Source: Pogona vitticeps (taxonomy: Eukaryota; Chordata; Lepidosauria; Squamata; Agamidae). Taken from it: 64,000 nt of DNA. Made by a program: the position numbers and the translations under genes. Positions 22,165 to 37,130 of this stretch are shown here, piece by piece. Numbering within the stretch: position 1 is the first letter of the stretch; each line of letters begins with the position of its first letter. The notes below the pieces were generated by a model, which was given only the letters and a program-made list of their open reading frames with translations, did not search any database and was not told the origin of the DNA. The DNA is taken from positions 8,032,001 through 8,096,000 of the forward strand of contig NC_135791.1 of the NCBI RefSeq assembly GCF_051106095.1, written 5' to 3'.

Positions 22165-23610
22165 AGATGAGGGGGTGCAGAGAATGTTTCTCATATTTGT
22201 GGATGAGACAAAATTGGGTGCAATAGCTAACATCTTGGAAGTCAGGAACAACATTCAAAAAGATCTTGATTGGCTTGAGCACTGGGCTGAAAACGACAGA
22301 ATGAGATTTAACAGGGATAAGTGCAAAGTTCAGCACTTGGGGCAGTGAGAACCCGCTGCCCAGTTATAAGATGGGAGATAGTTAGGCATCCTTCAGTCTT
22401 GAAAGACTATGGTGACGTGCTCTGTATGGAGGACTTGGAACAGCATCTAGTGTGGCTGAAGAGGCCAATTCGAGAGTGACAATCTCTTCCACACTGAAGA
22501 CAAATCCAATCTGTCCCCTGTCCAGCTCCCTGGTTTTGCTGCTTTTGTGACTTCCTCTTTGCCTCGGCCTGCTGGACAAGGGTCTCTTCAAATTGGGAGA
22601 GGCTGTGATGCACTGCCTGCCTCCAGGCTGAACGGTCAGATGTCAGGGTTTCCCATCTGTTGAGGTCTATTCCTAAGGCCTTAAGATCCCGCTTGCAGAT
22701 ATCCTTGTATCGCAGCTGTGGTCTCCCTCTGGGGCGATTTTCCTGCACTAATTCTCCATACAGGAGATCCTTTGGAATCCGACCATCAGCCATTCTCACG
22801 ACGTGCCCAAGCCAACGTAGACATCGCTGTTTCAGTAATGTATACATGCTGAATATTCCAGCTCGTTCTAGGACTACTCTGTTTGGAACTTTGTCCTGAT
22901 GGGAGATACTTAGCTCAGGAATACTACGACTGAGAAGGATAATGGAATCATTGTATATCACAAGCTATATTAGCTGACAGTGTGATATGACCACCAGAAA
23001 GACCACTGTTATTTTAGGATGCATTAGCAGAAGTATAGTTTCCAAATCCTGTGAAGTACTCGTTCTCCTCCATTCGGTACTGGTTAGTCCTCACCTTGAG
23101 TATTGTGTCCAGTTCCGGACACTGCACTTGAAGAAGGATGCTGACAAACTGCAACAAGTTCAGAGGTGGGCAACAAGGCTGATAAGGTTGCCAGAATCCA
23201 AGGCCTACGAGGAAAGACTGAAAGAACTGGGCCTGTTTAGCCTTGAGAAAACAAGAAGAAGAAACAGGATAGCAATTTTCAAATTAAAATTTTGAAAGAT
23301 AATCATAGATAAGAGCAGCAGGATCTGTTAATCTCGGAGTGCAAGACACAATAATAATGGGCACAAATTACAGGAAGCCAGATTTTGGTTGAATATCAGG
23401 AAAAACTTCCTAACTGTTAGAACTATATGACAATAGAACCAATTGCCTCGGGAGATGGTGAACACACCAATGCTGGAGGCAGTCAAGACAAAATTAGACA
23501 ACCATCTGTTGCATCTACTTTGATTTGGAATCCTGCATTGAGCAAGGGGTGGTGGATTTGATGGCCTTATGGGCCCCTTCCAACTCTACTATTCTATAAT
23601 TCTGTTGTTT
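22165..23610 (+). mobile_element. CR1 LINE relic, split by a later LINE insertion
   Basis: The left part (22165-22380) encodes FVDETKLGAIANILEVRNNI and FNRDKCKVQHLG, the block that follows the reverse-transcriptase active site in CR1. The right part (22898-23610) encodes ILGCISRSIVSKS, LVSPHLEYCVQFRTLHLKKD and RLKELGLFSLEKTRRR, the CR1 ORF2 C-terminus. It ends in the usual 3' UTR with GGCCTTATGGGCCCC. The two parts are continuous once the insert at 22381-22897 and one copy of its duplication are removed. It lacks the 5' region and upstream domains. Confidence 0.85.
22381..22897 (-). mobile_element. 5'-truncated non-LTR LINE nested in CR1
   Basis: On the - strand it encodes the C-terminus of a reverse-transcriptase polyprotein: DKVPNRVVLERAGIFSMYTL, LRWLGHVVRMADG, DLLYGELVQ and ERP-type GRPQLRYKDICKRDLKALGI. 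It ends in a C2H2-like finger CLQCGRDCHSRIGLFSHTR. GATGGGAGATA lies on both sides (22370-22380 and 22898-22908) as an exact 11-bp target duplication. The same family recurs at 42.1-42.77 kb on +. I cannot fix the clade from memory; it is neither CR1 nor Bov-B. Confidence 0.85.
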
Positions 23611-24276
23611 GTTAGCGCCCCCTGCAACCCTTTTGTCCCCCTCACACCCAAATTTGTTTTGATTTTTAAAAATGATTTGGTCACTAGAGGGCACAAGGAG
23701 GCGTTATCCAATATTTAAGACATGTAACAGTATGTCCTGAACTGCTCTGTAGTGGAAAAGGCATTGAGCAGAAGGCATTAAGGTCGCTCATCTAGATATT
23801 ACCATAATACAGGAAAATTAATAATAACATTAGGCAAAACCCTGTTGCTTTGTGTAGTAAATAGCACTACAGTAGGCCCATTTCATCAGCAGAGGTTTAT
23901 TTTAGAAGTCATTGCTACTACCACTGTCGCTATACTGGTACCACCACCATCATTTACCATATTCTAGCATCTAAAACATAGTAGTCCACTCCCAAGGCAC
24001 CAGGGAGATCTCCTGTGCAAATTTCATGGAAATAAATTGGGCAACAGCGTCGTAAACGGTGTGTTACAGATAACTTATTCTAATTCTTAGCATGTCAATA
24101 TATCAGAAATGCAATTCTGGCAGAGCTTCCTGCTTGAGAAATAAGACTTGTAAATGAAGCCCGTGGGTATGTCCAGAAGACCGATCAGAAAATAAAACAA
24201 GCTTATTTTTACAAGAGGTGGAAAAGCTCCTGGTGTGGCAATCAGCTATTGTCAATAGTTAAGGGATTTGTATTCT
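23611..24276. other. Gene-free stretch
   Basis: No gene or named repeat is seen. Confidence 0.5.
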
Positions 24277-24370
24277 CGAAGGCTTTCATGACCGGAATCC
24301 GAGGGTTGTTGTAGTTTTTTCGGGCTGTTTGGCTCTGTTCTGGAGGCTTCCTTCTTCTAATGATGGGCTA
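24277..24370. repeat. Dispersed repeat shared with 45.5 kb
   Basis: CGAAGGCTTTCATGACCGGA, then TTTTTTCGGGCTGTTTGGC and TGTTCTGGAGG, match in reverse complement to 45580-45660. It is a common reptile repeat, possibly a Penelope-like end, but that class is from memory and unsure. The right boundary is not clear; sequence to about 24710 could belong to the same insertion. Confidence 0.5.
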
Positions 24371-24710
24371 CCTGTAATGTACAGTTTGGTCTTCAGTAGG
24401 AGAATCTTCTGATGGATATACAGTCCATATCTCTTGCTCTGGACCCGCAGTCTGGGGCCTCCACACATGTCAAAATATCTGATTTCAGACATTTGACCAG
24501 ACATACTTTCCAACAGCCTCGGTTCTAGAGGACATCTCGTAACTGCTGACAGTGCTATGCCAGACCCTCTCTCCACAGTCTTACTCAGAAGGAGGGGTTG
24601 GAGCGACTGATGCAACCTCCTCCTCCACCTTGGCTGATTCAGGTGGTAAATGCCCTTGCTCATCAACACACTTAATTGCCCAGGGAAAAGGAGTAGGGAA
24701 AGTTTCACAA

Positions 24711-25374
24711 GGCTATCGTTGCTGACTCAGTGATGAATAAGGATGCATTACATGGCTTTAACACTGAACCCCGGGTTACCATCTAAGAAGGGCTGAATTT
24801 CTGTGAACACAATGTGTGGGATTTGTGGTGTCTTCTCCCAGGTACATTTAATGAGTACCAAACTTGCATTTGAACTAGAGGAAATTCTACTTCATGATGG
24901 TGGTGGTTGGGCATTTAAAGAAACCAACAAACCATCTTGGGCATCAACCATTCACTCATTCATCTCAATATTCTCCTTAAGATTCTGGGTGGGCCAATAC
25001 GACATGTCCTTCCTCCTTCACGCTCCCATTTCAACCCAGTGGGATAGGTTTCTCTCTTTTACTCACAAGGTAGGGAAACGGAAGGTGAGAAACAGCACCA
25101 ATCACTTGCCCAAGGGCTGCTCAGCAGAGATTAGATAGTTTCCCAACCGCATTAATAGACTAGAACGAAAATTCCCACCAGGTTTTTGCATGTCCTGCTT
25201 TTGTGCCATCAACTAAATAACTTCTTTTGCTCTTGTTGCTATTTGGTAGGAATTTTTTTCATCACTGATCTGCAGGACAGAGTGAAAAAGGCTTTGTCTG
25301 CACTTTGGCTAAACTTTCTGATGGTAAGAACTGTTTGCCAGTGGCATAGATGCTGCCCCATGGGGTGCTGGATT
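24711..25374. other. Gene-free stretch
   Basis: No supported gene or repeat. Confidence 0.45.
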
Positions 25375-25510
25375 CTACTTCACTAGAGATATTTAAGCAT
25401 AGGCTGGACAGGCATTTCTCAGAGATGGTGCCGTTGCAAGAGGGTCAGCAGATCTTGTAGCGAGCAGGGAATTGGACCAATTGATCTCCAAGATCTTTAT
25501 GACTCTATTA
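25375..25510 (+). mobile_element. CR1-type LINE 3' end fragment
   Basis: AGATATTTAAGCATAGGCTG, GACAGGCATTTCTCAGAG and ATTGGACCAATTGATCTCC, followed by a TATGACTCTATTA end, fit the CR1 3' UTR pattern. This is a diverged copy. Confidence 0.55.
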
Positions 25511-26002
25511 ATACAGCCAAGACCGCTGCATATATATGCACATAATAGAACCCAACACTCCTCAGGACAGCATCAAGATGGCAAAAAGTTCTCACCATGA
25601 GAAAGTTTCTGCTAAAGTTTAACCAAAAACTTTGTTTCCCTGCAGTTTCCACCTCTTGATTGTATTCCTCCCTTGGAAGCAAGTCTACTCCCGTTTTCTC
25701 TAATGACAGCTCTACAGGTACTGGAAGACCACTACCATGGCTTTGCTTAATCCCCGCCCGATTAGATACGGTATATCTCATGCTTTCAACCATTCCTCAT
25801 AGGAATTTGCTTCCAGAATGCCTATCCTTCTGGCTGCCCTCCTTTGACCATGCTTTAATTTGTCAACTTCCTTTAAAAAGGACCCAGTACCAGCAAGGTT
25901 ACCTCTTGCACTCGGGACCCTTTGTCTCTGTTAAACCCAAGACTGCATTAACTTTTTAAATCAGGCACACTGCAAAGCCAGCCAGAGCTTGGAAAATTTC
26001 CT

Positions 26003-26086
26003 TTTTCAGACTACAACTCCCAGAATCCCATAGTCCATATGGCCACTGGCCATGTTGACTAGAGACTGTGGGAGCTGTAGTCCACA
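26003..26086. repeat. Palindromic repeat with ZNF143-like motifs on both arms
   Basis: The left arm contains ACTACAACTCCCAG (26010-26023). The right arm contains its near reverse complement ending GGAGCTGTAGTCC (26071-26083). Similar palindromes occur at 31416, 37031, 52232 and, as half-copies, at 52911 and 62805. The arm matches the ZNF143/Staf site ACTACAAxTCCCAG. Confidence 0.65.
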
Positions 26087-26089
26087 AAG

Positions 26090-28970
<2,881 letters not shown>

Positions 28971-28972
28971 TT

Positions 28973-29305
28973 AAGGTAAAGGTAAAGGTTCCCCTTGACA
29001 TTTTTAGTCCAGTCGTGTCCGACTCTAGGGGGCGGTGCTTATCTCATTTTTCAAGCCATAGAGCCAGCGCTTGTCCGAAGACAGTTTCCATATTCATGTG
29101 GCCAGCATGACTAGGGAATGCTGTTTTACCTATTTATCTACTCGCATTTACATGCTTTCGAACTGCTAGGTTGGCGAGGAACTGGAACAAGCGACGGGAA
29201 CTAACTCCGTCACGTGGATTCGATCTTACGACGGCTGGTCTTCTGACCTTGCAGCACAGAGGCTTCTGTGGTTTAGCCCGCAGCACCACCATGTCCCTTA
29301 TATTT
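28973..29305 (-). mobile_element. tRNA-derived SINE, reverse orientation
   Basis: The right end (AGCCCGCAGCACCACCATG) is the reverse complement of a tRNA-like head beginning CATGGTGGTGCTGCGGGCT. The left end AAGGTAAAGGTAAAGGTTCC is the complement of the simple-repeat 3' tail. This layout is typical of SINEs abundant in lizards. Confidence 0.75.
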
Positions 29306-29380
29306 AAGGTAGACCCACTGAAATAAAAAGTTTAGTCAATTATGAACCCCTAGTCATGAGAAAAGAGGTGTGTCTACCAA

Positions 29381-29418
29381 AGCGCGCACACGCGCACACG
29401 CACACACACACACACAAG
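29381..29418. repeat. (CA)/(CG CA) microsatellite
   Basis: Alternating CACA and CGCA units. Confidence 0.9.
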
Positions 29419-29797
29419 CAAGCAAGATGTCACTAGTGGATCTAGCTGAAATGTTGCTATTAAGTGCTGATGTCAATTCTGTAAGGGTCTCCAGACTTCA
29501 CTTTCATTCAACACCTCTCTGGGGCACCCCCAGCATCTCTCAGAGGGCCCAGCCACACTTGTTATGGGCTGTGGTGAATCAGAATGCCTCAGTGACAAGG
29601 TGGGGAGCACTGCCGCCAAGCTGCTCAGGTCAACGTGCAAAGCTGGAAGCCGGTCTCCAAGCTCTACAGGCTGCAAAAGGCTTGTCAGTCACTCTTGTAC
29701 ACGGTTACTGTTCCATGTTTCCAAATTGTTTCTTTCATCTTTTTTCTACTACAGAAAATTTGTTAAGAAAGGGAAGATGGAACAGCTAACAAAAATA

Positions 29798-29823
29798 GTT
29801 TCCTATTTTTGGAAATAGGAAAC
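29798..29823. repeat. 11-bp perfect hairpin
   Basis: GTTTCCTATTT pairs with AAATAGGAAAC around a TTGG loop. No T-run or gene context suggests a function. Confidence 0.7.
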
Positions 29824-30555
29824 ATGTTGGCTCTCATTGCTGCACCTCCACGGGAAGTGCTCACAGTCAGTAAATTGTCCTCTCAATTTTTGGCAATCCT
29901 GGAGATAGCCACACCCATATTGGATGAATGGCCTACATCCCTTGCTCTAAATTGCTGAGGTATCTTTTCAGTGATGTAACTGGTGATTCTTTTAGTCTTT
30001 CACTGCAAGCTTACTTTCATAGAACTCTGTGTGTGTCTCTCTCCTAGTTTTTTTGTCTGATGTAATGCCGTGGGAGGCAGCATGGCATAAAACCCAACCT
30101 GTTTACCTTGTTTGCGACATCCAGCTCAGCCTAGCCTCCACCCTGGAGTTGTTACTGAAACTCCAGTGTTACAGCTCAACACTCCACTTTGCTCCACTTT
30201 CTCATCTGCTTCTTTCGCTTCTCCTGGGCCACCAAAATGGCAAAGAGAATCCAGTGGGAATACTTTTTCCAGATAACCTGCCAGGTTACTTGGTGGAACA
30301 TTTCCTCCTGAATCTGTCTCTCTGGATCTTAAGGTGGCTTCTTTCTTGCTATCCTGCCACATGAAGTGAGATACCCTTTTCAGTGTTAATGTCCATGGCT
30401 GTGGGATGCCTCCTCACTTGAGAGGCTCAGCAGGTGCTTACATTATGGTATGTTCATTTAAATGATGATCTCCTTCTTTTTCAAGAACTGCTGAAGAACT
30501 GTGCTTTCTAGATGTTTGCACTCACATTTTGCCATTGACTTCATAGGAATCCACT
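29824..30555. other. Gene-free stretch
   Basis: Nothing recognised; chance open frames only. Confidence 0.45.
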
Positions 30556-30758
30556 TGAATATATACATTGGTTTAAGTGTGATGGCAAAACAGAGAACAA
30601 CAAATAGCCACTAGTCAAGAAGTCTCCAAATAAATTCCTAGTCGTGTGCCAAGTCACACAACTGGCACATGACTAGGAATGCAATCAAGGATTCATTAAT
30701 TAGTTGCTATTCACTGCTTTAAGTTACACACTGCACTTAACACTAGTGTAAATATTCA
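30556..30758. repeat. Fold-back (snap-back) element of about 200 bp
   Basis: The core arms are ATTCCTAGTCGTGTGCCAAG (with one more T, 30634-30654) and the near-perfect complement at 30661-30680, with a CACACA loop. Weaker symmetry continues outwards at equal spacing: AATAGCCACTAGT near 30604 against the complement of 30702-30714, TTAAGTG near 30573 against 30735-30741, and TGAATAT at 30556 against ATATTCA at 30752. No protein-coding potential is seen. It looks like an old fold-back MITE. Confidence 0.65.
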
Positions 30759-31415
30759 GCTCGATTCTGGCCAATATATTTTTCTCATGTTTTATCTTGG
30801 CTGCTCATGATTGTCTATATATGTCTACATGCAGAGCACCTTGCCATGATTGACACAATAAATAAATATACAAAATTTTCACCAACTCCATGAGGTGAGA
30901 AAAATGTGATCCTCTAAGTTGCCCAGAGTGATTCAGACTAATTCAGCCTGGAGGACAAACACCTGAGATGTCAGATAAGCCCAAACTGCCTCTATACAAA
31001 ATGGTCTTACAGAACACTCATGCTGTTGATGTTTTACAGACTAAATGCGAATTAATTCATTACATTCAAAATCTGGTAAGACGGCAGTCCTGGGAGCATT
31101 TCTCCTGCTCTTTTTCATAGTAGTGTTCTGGACGTTTGCCCCGAAGTCCTGTCCTAAAATCACTACGGAAATTTTTAGAATGTATAAGCTAGTATAACCC
31201 CAATGATTTATTTCCTGACCTGCACGAGTAAACTGGGAATAGGGCCTGTAACATTGAAATAGTTGGTTTAATAAACACTGTGTGTCTGGGAGGTTGTGTT
31301 TGAAGGGGAAGGGTGTGGTGATCATAGGAAGTTTGAAAAATTCAGGTAAAGGGGAGGACGGCATTGCTTAAGAAGAAGGAGGGAGTGCTCATTTCCATTC
31401 TGAGATTCTCCAGAT

Positions 31416-31492
31416 GTTTTGGATCACAACTCCCATTACCCACCCAGCATGGATGGTGAGCAAGATGTCTGGGGATCATGGGAATTCTAGCC
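31416..31492. repeat. Diverged palindromic ACTCCCA repeat
   Basis: The left arm GGATCACAACTCCCATTACC and right arm GGGGATCATGGGAATTCTAG are imperfect complements. It is the same kind of element as at 26003 and 52232. Confidence 0.5.
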
Positions 31493-31881
31493 TGATTCAT
31501 CTAGAGGTGACCAAGTTGAAGCAGTCTTAGGTGGAAGGTAGAGGAGATTAGGTGGCTAGAGATGTCTTTAGGACCCACTTCTATTGAGGTTTTTTTTTAA
31601 ATTAAAATCAGTGCTGGTCAATTTGGGAATAAGGCAATGATTGGAAGGAGGAGGGTTTGACTCTTTCCTGCTTACGTAAAGAAGGTTCCCAGTCTAAATT
31701 TGTCCCCTTATGCTTACTTCAAAGTAAAAATTCATCAAATTTGCAGCTGCATCTCATGCATTTAATGCAGTTAAGTCCCACTGTCCTGTTGAACCCTGCA
31801 TGCTATTATATTCAACTGCAATGTGCAGATCAGGAGTGGCCTCATTAATGCAGTATATTAATCTTTCCTATATGAGAACTA

Positions 31882-32072
31882 ATCAGTGTGATGTAATGAA
31901 TAGAGCGTCAGACTAGGATACAAGAGGCATGGGTTCAAATCCCTGCTCAGCCATGGCAGCTCACTAGGGGAATAGAACTGGTAAATCCACTCCTTAAATA
32001 TCTCACTTACCTTTAAACCCCTATTAGGGTCGCTATAAATTGGTTTCAACTTGACAGCACATAACTAACTGT
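31882..32072 (+). mobile_element. Sauria-type SINE
   Basis: The tRNA-like head GTGTGATGTAATGAATAGAG is followed by a B-box-like GGTTCAAATCC near 31931 and then a 3' end TTTCAACTTGACAGCACATA. That 3' end is the Bov-B-like tail that lets Bov-B move these SINEs. This layout is characteristic of squamates. Confidence 0.8.
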
Positions 32073-35000
32073 ACGAAAACGGGGAGGTTACAAATGCCAT
32101 TCATTTCTGAAATATAATCGGAGCCACCTCTAGCATCAGACAGAGTGCGGTGACTACCTCAGGCAACAGAATGCAGGGGTGGTGGTGGCAGGATTAACCG
32201 CAATCTCTCTGATCCCGAGCTGCCCTTATTTCCTCAATGTTAAGGCAATGGAGCTGTATAAGCCACATACTCCATCCTAAACCCCACAAATTAGCCTCCT
32301 GCTTTGGGGGGAGGGATAGAAGTCACTGCCTTGCTACCAGTTTTGACATGAGACTTAGCAGGAATGGGGAGGCAGCGCCATCTTATCCTTTGTCTCAGGG
32401 AACAAAAGATCTGAGGTCTCCCTGGAAATGATGAGAAAAGGTATACAAGTGAGAGCTGCGAAGCTAAGAGCATTCAAAGGGTTAAAAAGTTGCCAGGGAG
32501 CCAGCTTGCCCAATTCCGAAAGATACTGTCGTGAGCCAGAAATACTAGGTCTGCCACAGGCAAGCCGGAACCTCAAAGCTGGTTTAGCAGCTTCTCTTGC
32601 AAGGGGGCTTGATCTTGAAGAAAAAGCAGTTACTAAGCAGTTTATGCAGGGCGGAGGAACGAACATCTCATCACAGAAGCCACCAAACAACTGAAGCTTT
32701 GCTAACACAGCTGTTTGCACCAAGAGATGGGGCGTGGATTAGATGGGTGGAGGAGGTTGAATGCTGGAGAACAGAAGCTAAGAGCAGGTACAACTGGACT
32801 GCCGAGATACACCTTGTTTGAGAAAGTTTTCATCAAGTGGGAAGGACTAGTGCGTGTACTGGCTCAAAACAGGTTGTGGCTATCAGCTCCAACCCAATCT
32901 CAGACAGGACCAATCCACTTTTGTTATTCACAGTTGTTTTTATTCATGCTGCAACTACACAGTGGGGAAAATATGGTTGGATTCACTGTGTACTTGCATT
33001 TTACCAGATCCTCTTTTCCTGTGTAAACCACTGTAGCTGTCCAGATGACAATTTGCAGGAGTAAGCAGGACAGAGGCAGAAAGCTGTTTGCACAGAGCTC
33101 CAACTGGCAGACCCTGCCTTAAGGTGCTAACAATGTGCTATTTGGTAAATTCCACCACTCTTTTTATTTAGTTCTTCTAAATGCCTTAGTAAAACCCTGT
33201 TCCAGCACTAAATCGAAACTTAGGGTTGCTCTGTTGAGTGGAACTGATACCCTTGCAAGCATCCATTTGCCATCAGATCAGAACATCATACTGGTAGAAA
33301 ATGAATAAAAGTAATGTCAGCCCACTTGAAACAAATGTAAACCACCTCTGCCTACTGAACAAAAAGGTGATTCCCTGCTCAAAAGTAACAATTCCGCAAT
33401 GGGCTTCCCCACATTGAGTTTTGTGTCATGTAGTCAGCAGGTTTTGATTTAGGATTCATCTGTACTCAATCCAATTTAATTGGTGAATCCAAATGATGCT
33501 GTGTAGTTGCGTCCTTAGAGATACCAGACCCACTGATTAATAAACTTGGAAAGTGTTCTTAAAGGCAGCAATTTTCAACACATAGCAGAAAATTCAATCA
33601 GTTATATCATCATATGTGCATTCTTTTACGTTTCTTCACATTACAGTTACCAAAAAGGAAGAAAACTTCAATTTAAAATAAAATTATGGTTAGCTATATA
33701 AAGTTTGTAGAAGTTACAAACTTGCCAAAAGTTATCTCTACTGAAGAAGAGTAGGGTAGATAAGCACAATTTCCCCCATAATTACCACTGTACGTTGTCC
33801 ACTTGAATAAAATATGCAAGCAGAGCCTGCAAAATTTCCAAAGAAGGGAGGGTTAAGAAGGAGAACTGCAACATCAAGTCCACATGTGCAATTAAAGGTG
33901 GCCAAGAAGGAGAAGGAGGAAGACGAGGAGGAGGAGAAAGAAAAGGAGAAAAGTCTCCACTATGCATTTATTTGGATGTATATACTATTTAATCCACTCG
34001 GAGTATCAGATCAAACCCCTTTCCTCTCCAATACTTCTTCCAGCACCATAAACCACATTGCAGGTAACAATCTACAAATAGGTACAGTATGATAAAGAAT
34101 GAATTGAACCACACAAAAGTGTACTGAAGCATATTCTGTAGCTACAACTCTTAACTGTCAGCGGATGTCATATAAACATAATCCAGGTACCGTAAAAGCC
34201 ACACCCAAATCGGAAAGAATGGCAGCCTAAACGAGAACTTAAGTGAGAGTTCTTAAAAGGGTAAAGATAAGGAAGATGAAGTATTATTGCAAGGGGTGCT
34301 TTGGGGGTTAAACTGCTTCTGGCTGTTGAGCCTTGATTAGAAATCTTTCCCATGTATCTGCATTTCTCAAACACCAGTGTTGATTGAGGTACGTTTTTAT
34401 TGTAAATGGGCTCCTTTTCGCTGGCTGGCAGGCAAAAATAAGGCATGGGTGTTTTCCTTTGTCCCATTCCAAATGGAATAAAAGGCTTTTAAGACAAGCG
34501 AGTATTGCACTGCTCATCTGTGTTTTACCTCCCCACTCCAAAGCCTCTTGAGCCAAAGTTTTATAGTCTTTTGGGACAAGGTGAACCTTGACGTTGCCAA
34601 CTGCTGCTGCCTCACCCCTCACACCAGCTGCTGTTGAACTGAGCACATCCCCTGCCTTCAGGGTTTAACAGAATAGACAGAGACGTTGGCCCGGCCCATC
34701 CCTCTCCTCGCTGGTGAAACTGCCGTTAAGTCGCTAGGATTGTCCGGGTGCAGGTGCGAGAAAGCCTGCCTGTGGCCGGCTTTGCAGGCAGCCGGAGATG
34801 AAAGGTGCTCAAGTGAGGAAATCAAAGCACCTTCAGAAGTCAGCAAACCACCCATGGAAAAATGTACACCGTTCATCAATGCAAACTGGCAGAGTGACCC
34901 CTTTGGAAAACGTGACTGGGAACAGGAGGAGGAGGAGGGCTTGTCCACTGCCATCATAGAAAACCCACAAGCCGAAGGCCTGTGCTTGTCACGTCCTGGC

Positions 35001-35630
35001 AGATTTCAGGATGGGTAAACCACAGCCTTGACAATGACATGAATTTTTCCCACAGCAACAACATGTGCTGACACCAGGAGCAATTGGGCACCAGCAAAGC
35101 AAGGAAAAGGTGTAAGGCCCTGAGGAACTCCAAAAACGAGCCAGAAGCAATCCAAAACGTTTCAGCAGTTTTGACAGATTATCCATTTAGCCTCCTCAGA
35201 TTCAAACTTACCCATTTTCTCTTGAGGCGGTGAGAAGGAAGAGAGAAATCTTGGGATGGTCCACTCTGTACTCTCCTCTGTTTCGTTTATGTGGCACTAA
35301 TCCCAGAGAGGCTTAGCTTTGGTCACACCTGAAATGCATTTACAGGATTGAAGCATCTTCTCTATTCTACCAAAGCAAACGAAGCAAGAACCAAATTTGT
35401 CAGGTTTTCCCACTCAGTTCGTTATGTGAACCTGTAGAGACAGTCCATATCACTCCTCTGACTAGTGCTTTGTTGGTCATCTGTCCCTCAATGAAGTGAG
35501 AAGCAAATTCAGAAGGGAAATCTGACTGGAGACAGCTGGGACTACTTTCACATTAGTGTCCAGGGCAGGGGAGGGAAAATTTGAATGGAGATTTTCACAG
35601 CTTTCCAGAGGTTGAATTAGACCTAAGGGC
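32073..35630. other. Gene-free stretch
   Basis: No exon or repeat that I can name. Purine-rich GGAGGA sequence lies at 33900-33955. Open frames of 99-122 codons at 32355-32723 (-), 34308-34646 (-) and 34686-35018 (+) match nothing I know and lack splice or start context. Confidence 0.45.
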
Positions 35631-35635
35631 TTGGA

Positions 35636-35730
35636 GACTTCGTAGAACTGGAAGAAGCCTTGTATAAGGCCATGGAGTCCAACCCCTTGCTCAATGCAGG
35701 AATCAATTCACCTTTAAAGCAGGTTTCCCT
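35636..35730 (-). mobile_element. CR1 LINE 3' end, reverse orientation
   Basis: GAACTGGAAGAAGCCTTG, GGCCATGGAGTCCAACCCC and TTGCTCAATGCAGGAATC are the complement of the CR1 3' end seen at 20820-20955. Confidence 0.7.
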
Positions 35731-37020
35731 CTCCTCCTTTAAATATTATTGCTCCAGGTCAGAAGTGGGAATATGAGAAATGCTTGGTGCAATTACTGCT
35801 CTTGCATGGGGCAATAACAGAACAAAAACCACCCCACTCTACATTTTTTTAGCACAAAAAAGTGACATTTTCACCTCCTTCTCTTGCTTTGAGGTTCAGG
35901 CTACATAAGGAGAGATGACTTTGCTACCCAAATTAATCTGTTCTGAGGAAACACACCCCACCTCCCTCAGTAATACAACGATTCCCTCATGTATGTACAT
36001 GTACAAACATTGCATGTCTGGAATTAGGTGAGTCACTGGAGAACTTGGCTGCCGTGGAAGCTGAGAGGAATGTGATGAAGTGCAACAGGTAGAGAAGACT
36101 GGCCAAAGCCATCAGTCTAGGTGGCTCAGGGTACCTGGGCTTTGGAACCGTGTTGGGTAAAATCAGGGTTTCTTTGGGTGGACAGAGACTGTTATTCAGA
36201 ATATCCCAGGTGCCAAATGGGGTAGGGGATTATGGGAGCCGTAAGTCCTCCCAAGTTTGGGAACATCCACTTTCTGACTTCCAAGTTACTGCAAACCCCC
36301 ATACTCACAACAATGGACTCACTCCATGAAGGATTATAATCAGCAGCAACTCACATGACACAAATCTCTTGGTTTTCAAGATTCCACATACTTTTGTTTT
36401 TATTTTTGTTGTTACAGTACCCTGGTATTCTTCTAGCCCCTCGTCCGTGCAACCCTGCTATTTCTGAGCATGCATAAGACTCAGGAAGGCTGAATGGCTT
36501 CAGTTCCCACCACACCAGTCCCGCTTGACTTGGCTGTCCTTTCCAGGAACTCACAAATGACAAAGTTGTGTACTTTGCCTTCCGCACCAGCCTAGTGAGG
36601 TTAAAAAAAAAAAATGGCTACCACACATGTTATTTAAAATTTCCAGTAGGTAGGCAGGAGGCAAGGTTGGAATGTACTACAAATACCCAACACCAGGCCT
36701 TTACGTGGGGAAAATGTTACGGGAAACAAAAAGGCAAAACAGTTAAAAAAGTATTTAAAAAGGTAAACTCCAGGGCAAGACATGTTTTGAGGACAAATAG
36801 GAGGTTATACATGAAAATAATTAAGTTAAAACCAGGTTTTTCTACCTAATACCATCAACAGAGAGGACAACATAGTCTCAGAGCGTACACAGAGCTGTCC
36901 AGAGTGGTAGCCTAACTTCTAATTGGGTAGGATACAAATGTAAATACTGTAAATAAATAAACACACAGAGTACAACTCTATAGCAGCATCACAGCAGAAT
37001 GCTTCCTAACCTTGGTTAAC
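35731..37020. other. Gene-free stretch
   Basis: A short LINE/SINE-like tail (AAATAAATAAAC at about 36950) is the only thing noticed. Confidence 0.4.
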
Positions 37021-37030
37021 CCAGATGCTT

Positions 37031-37130
37031 TTGGACTGCCGTTCCCAGGAGGCTTCAACACCAGCTGTGCTGGCTGGGGTTTCTGGGAGTTGCAGTCTAA
37101 GAACACCCAGGTTACCCAAAGTTGGGAACC
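37031..37130. repeat. Palindromic ACTCCCAG-type repeat
   Basis: TTGGACTGCCGTTCCCAG (37031-37048) and TTCTGGGAGTTGCAGTCTAA (37081-37100) are imperfect complements. They are followed by AAAGTTGGGAACCACTG, a hAT-like terminal sequence, which suggests a hAT-derived palindrome. Confidence 0.5.

Noticed and set aside
34686-35018. 110-codon + frame in a slightly GC-richer patch
   Set aside because: Weak start context and no recognisable family; a - strand frame of similar size lies next to it, so likely chance.
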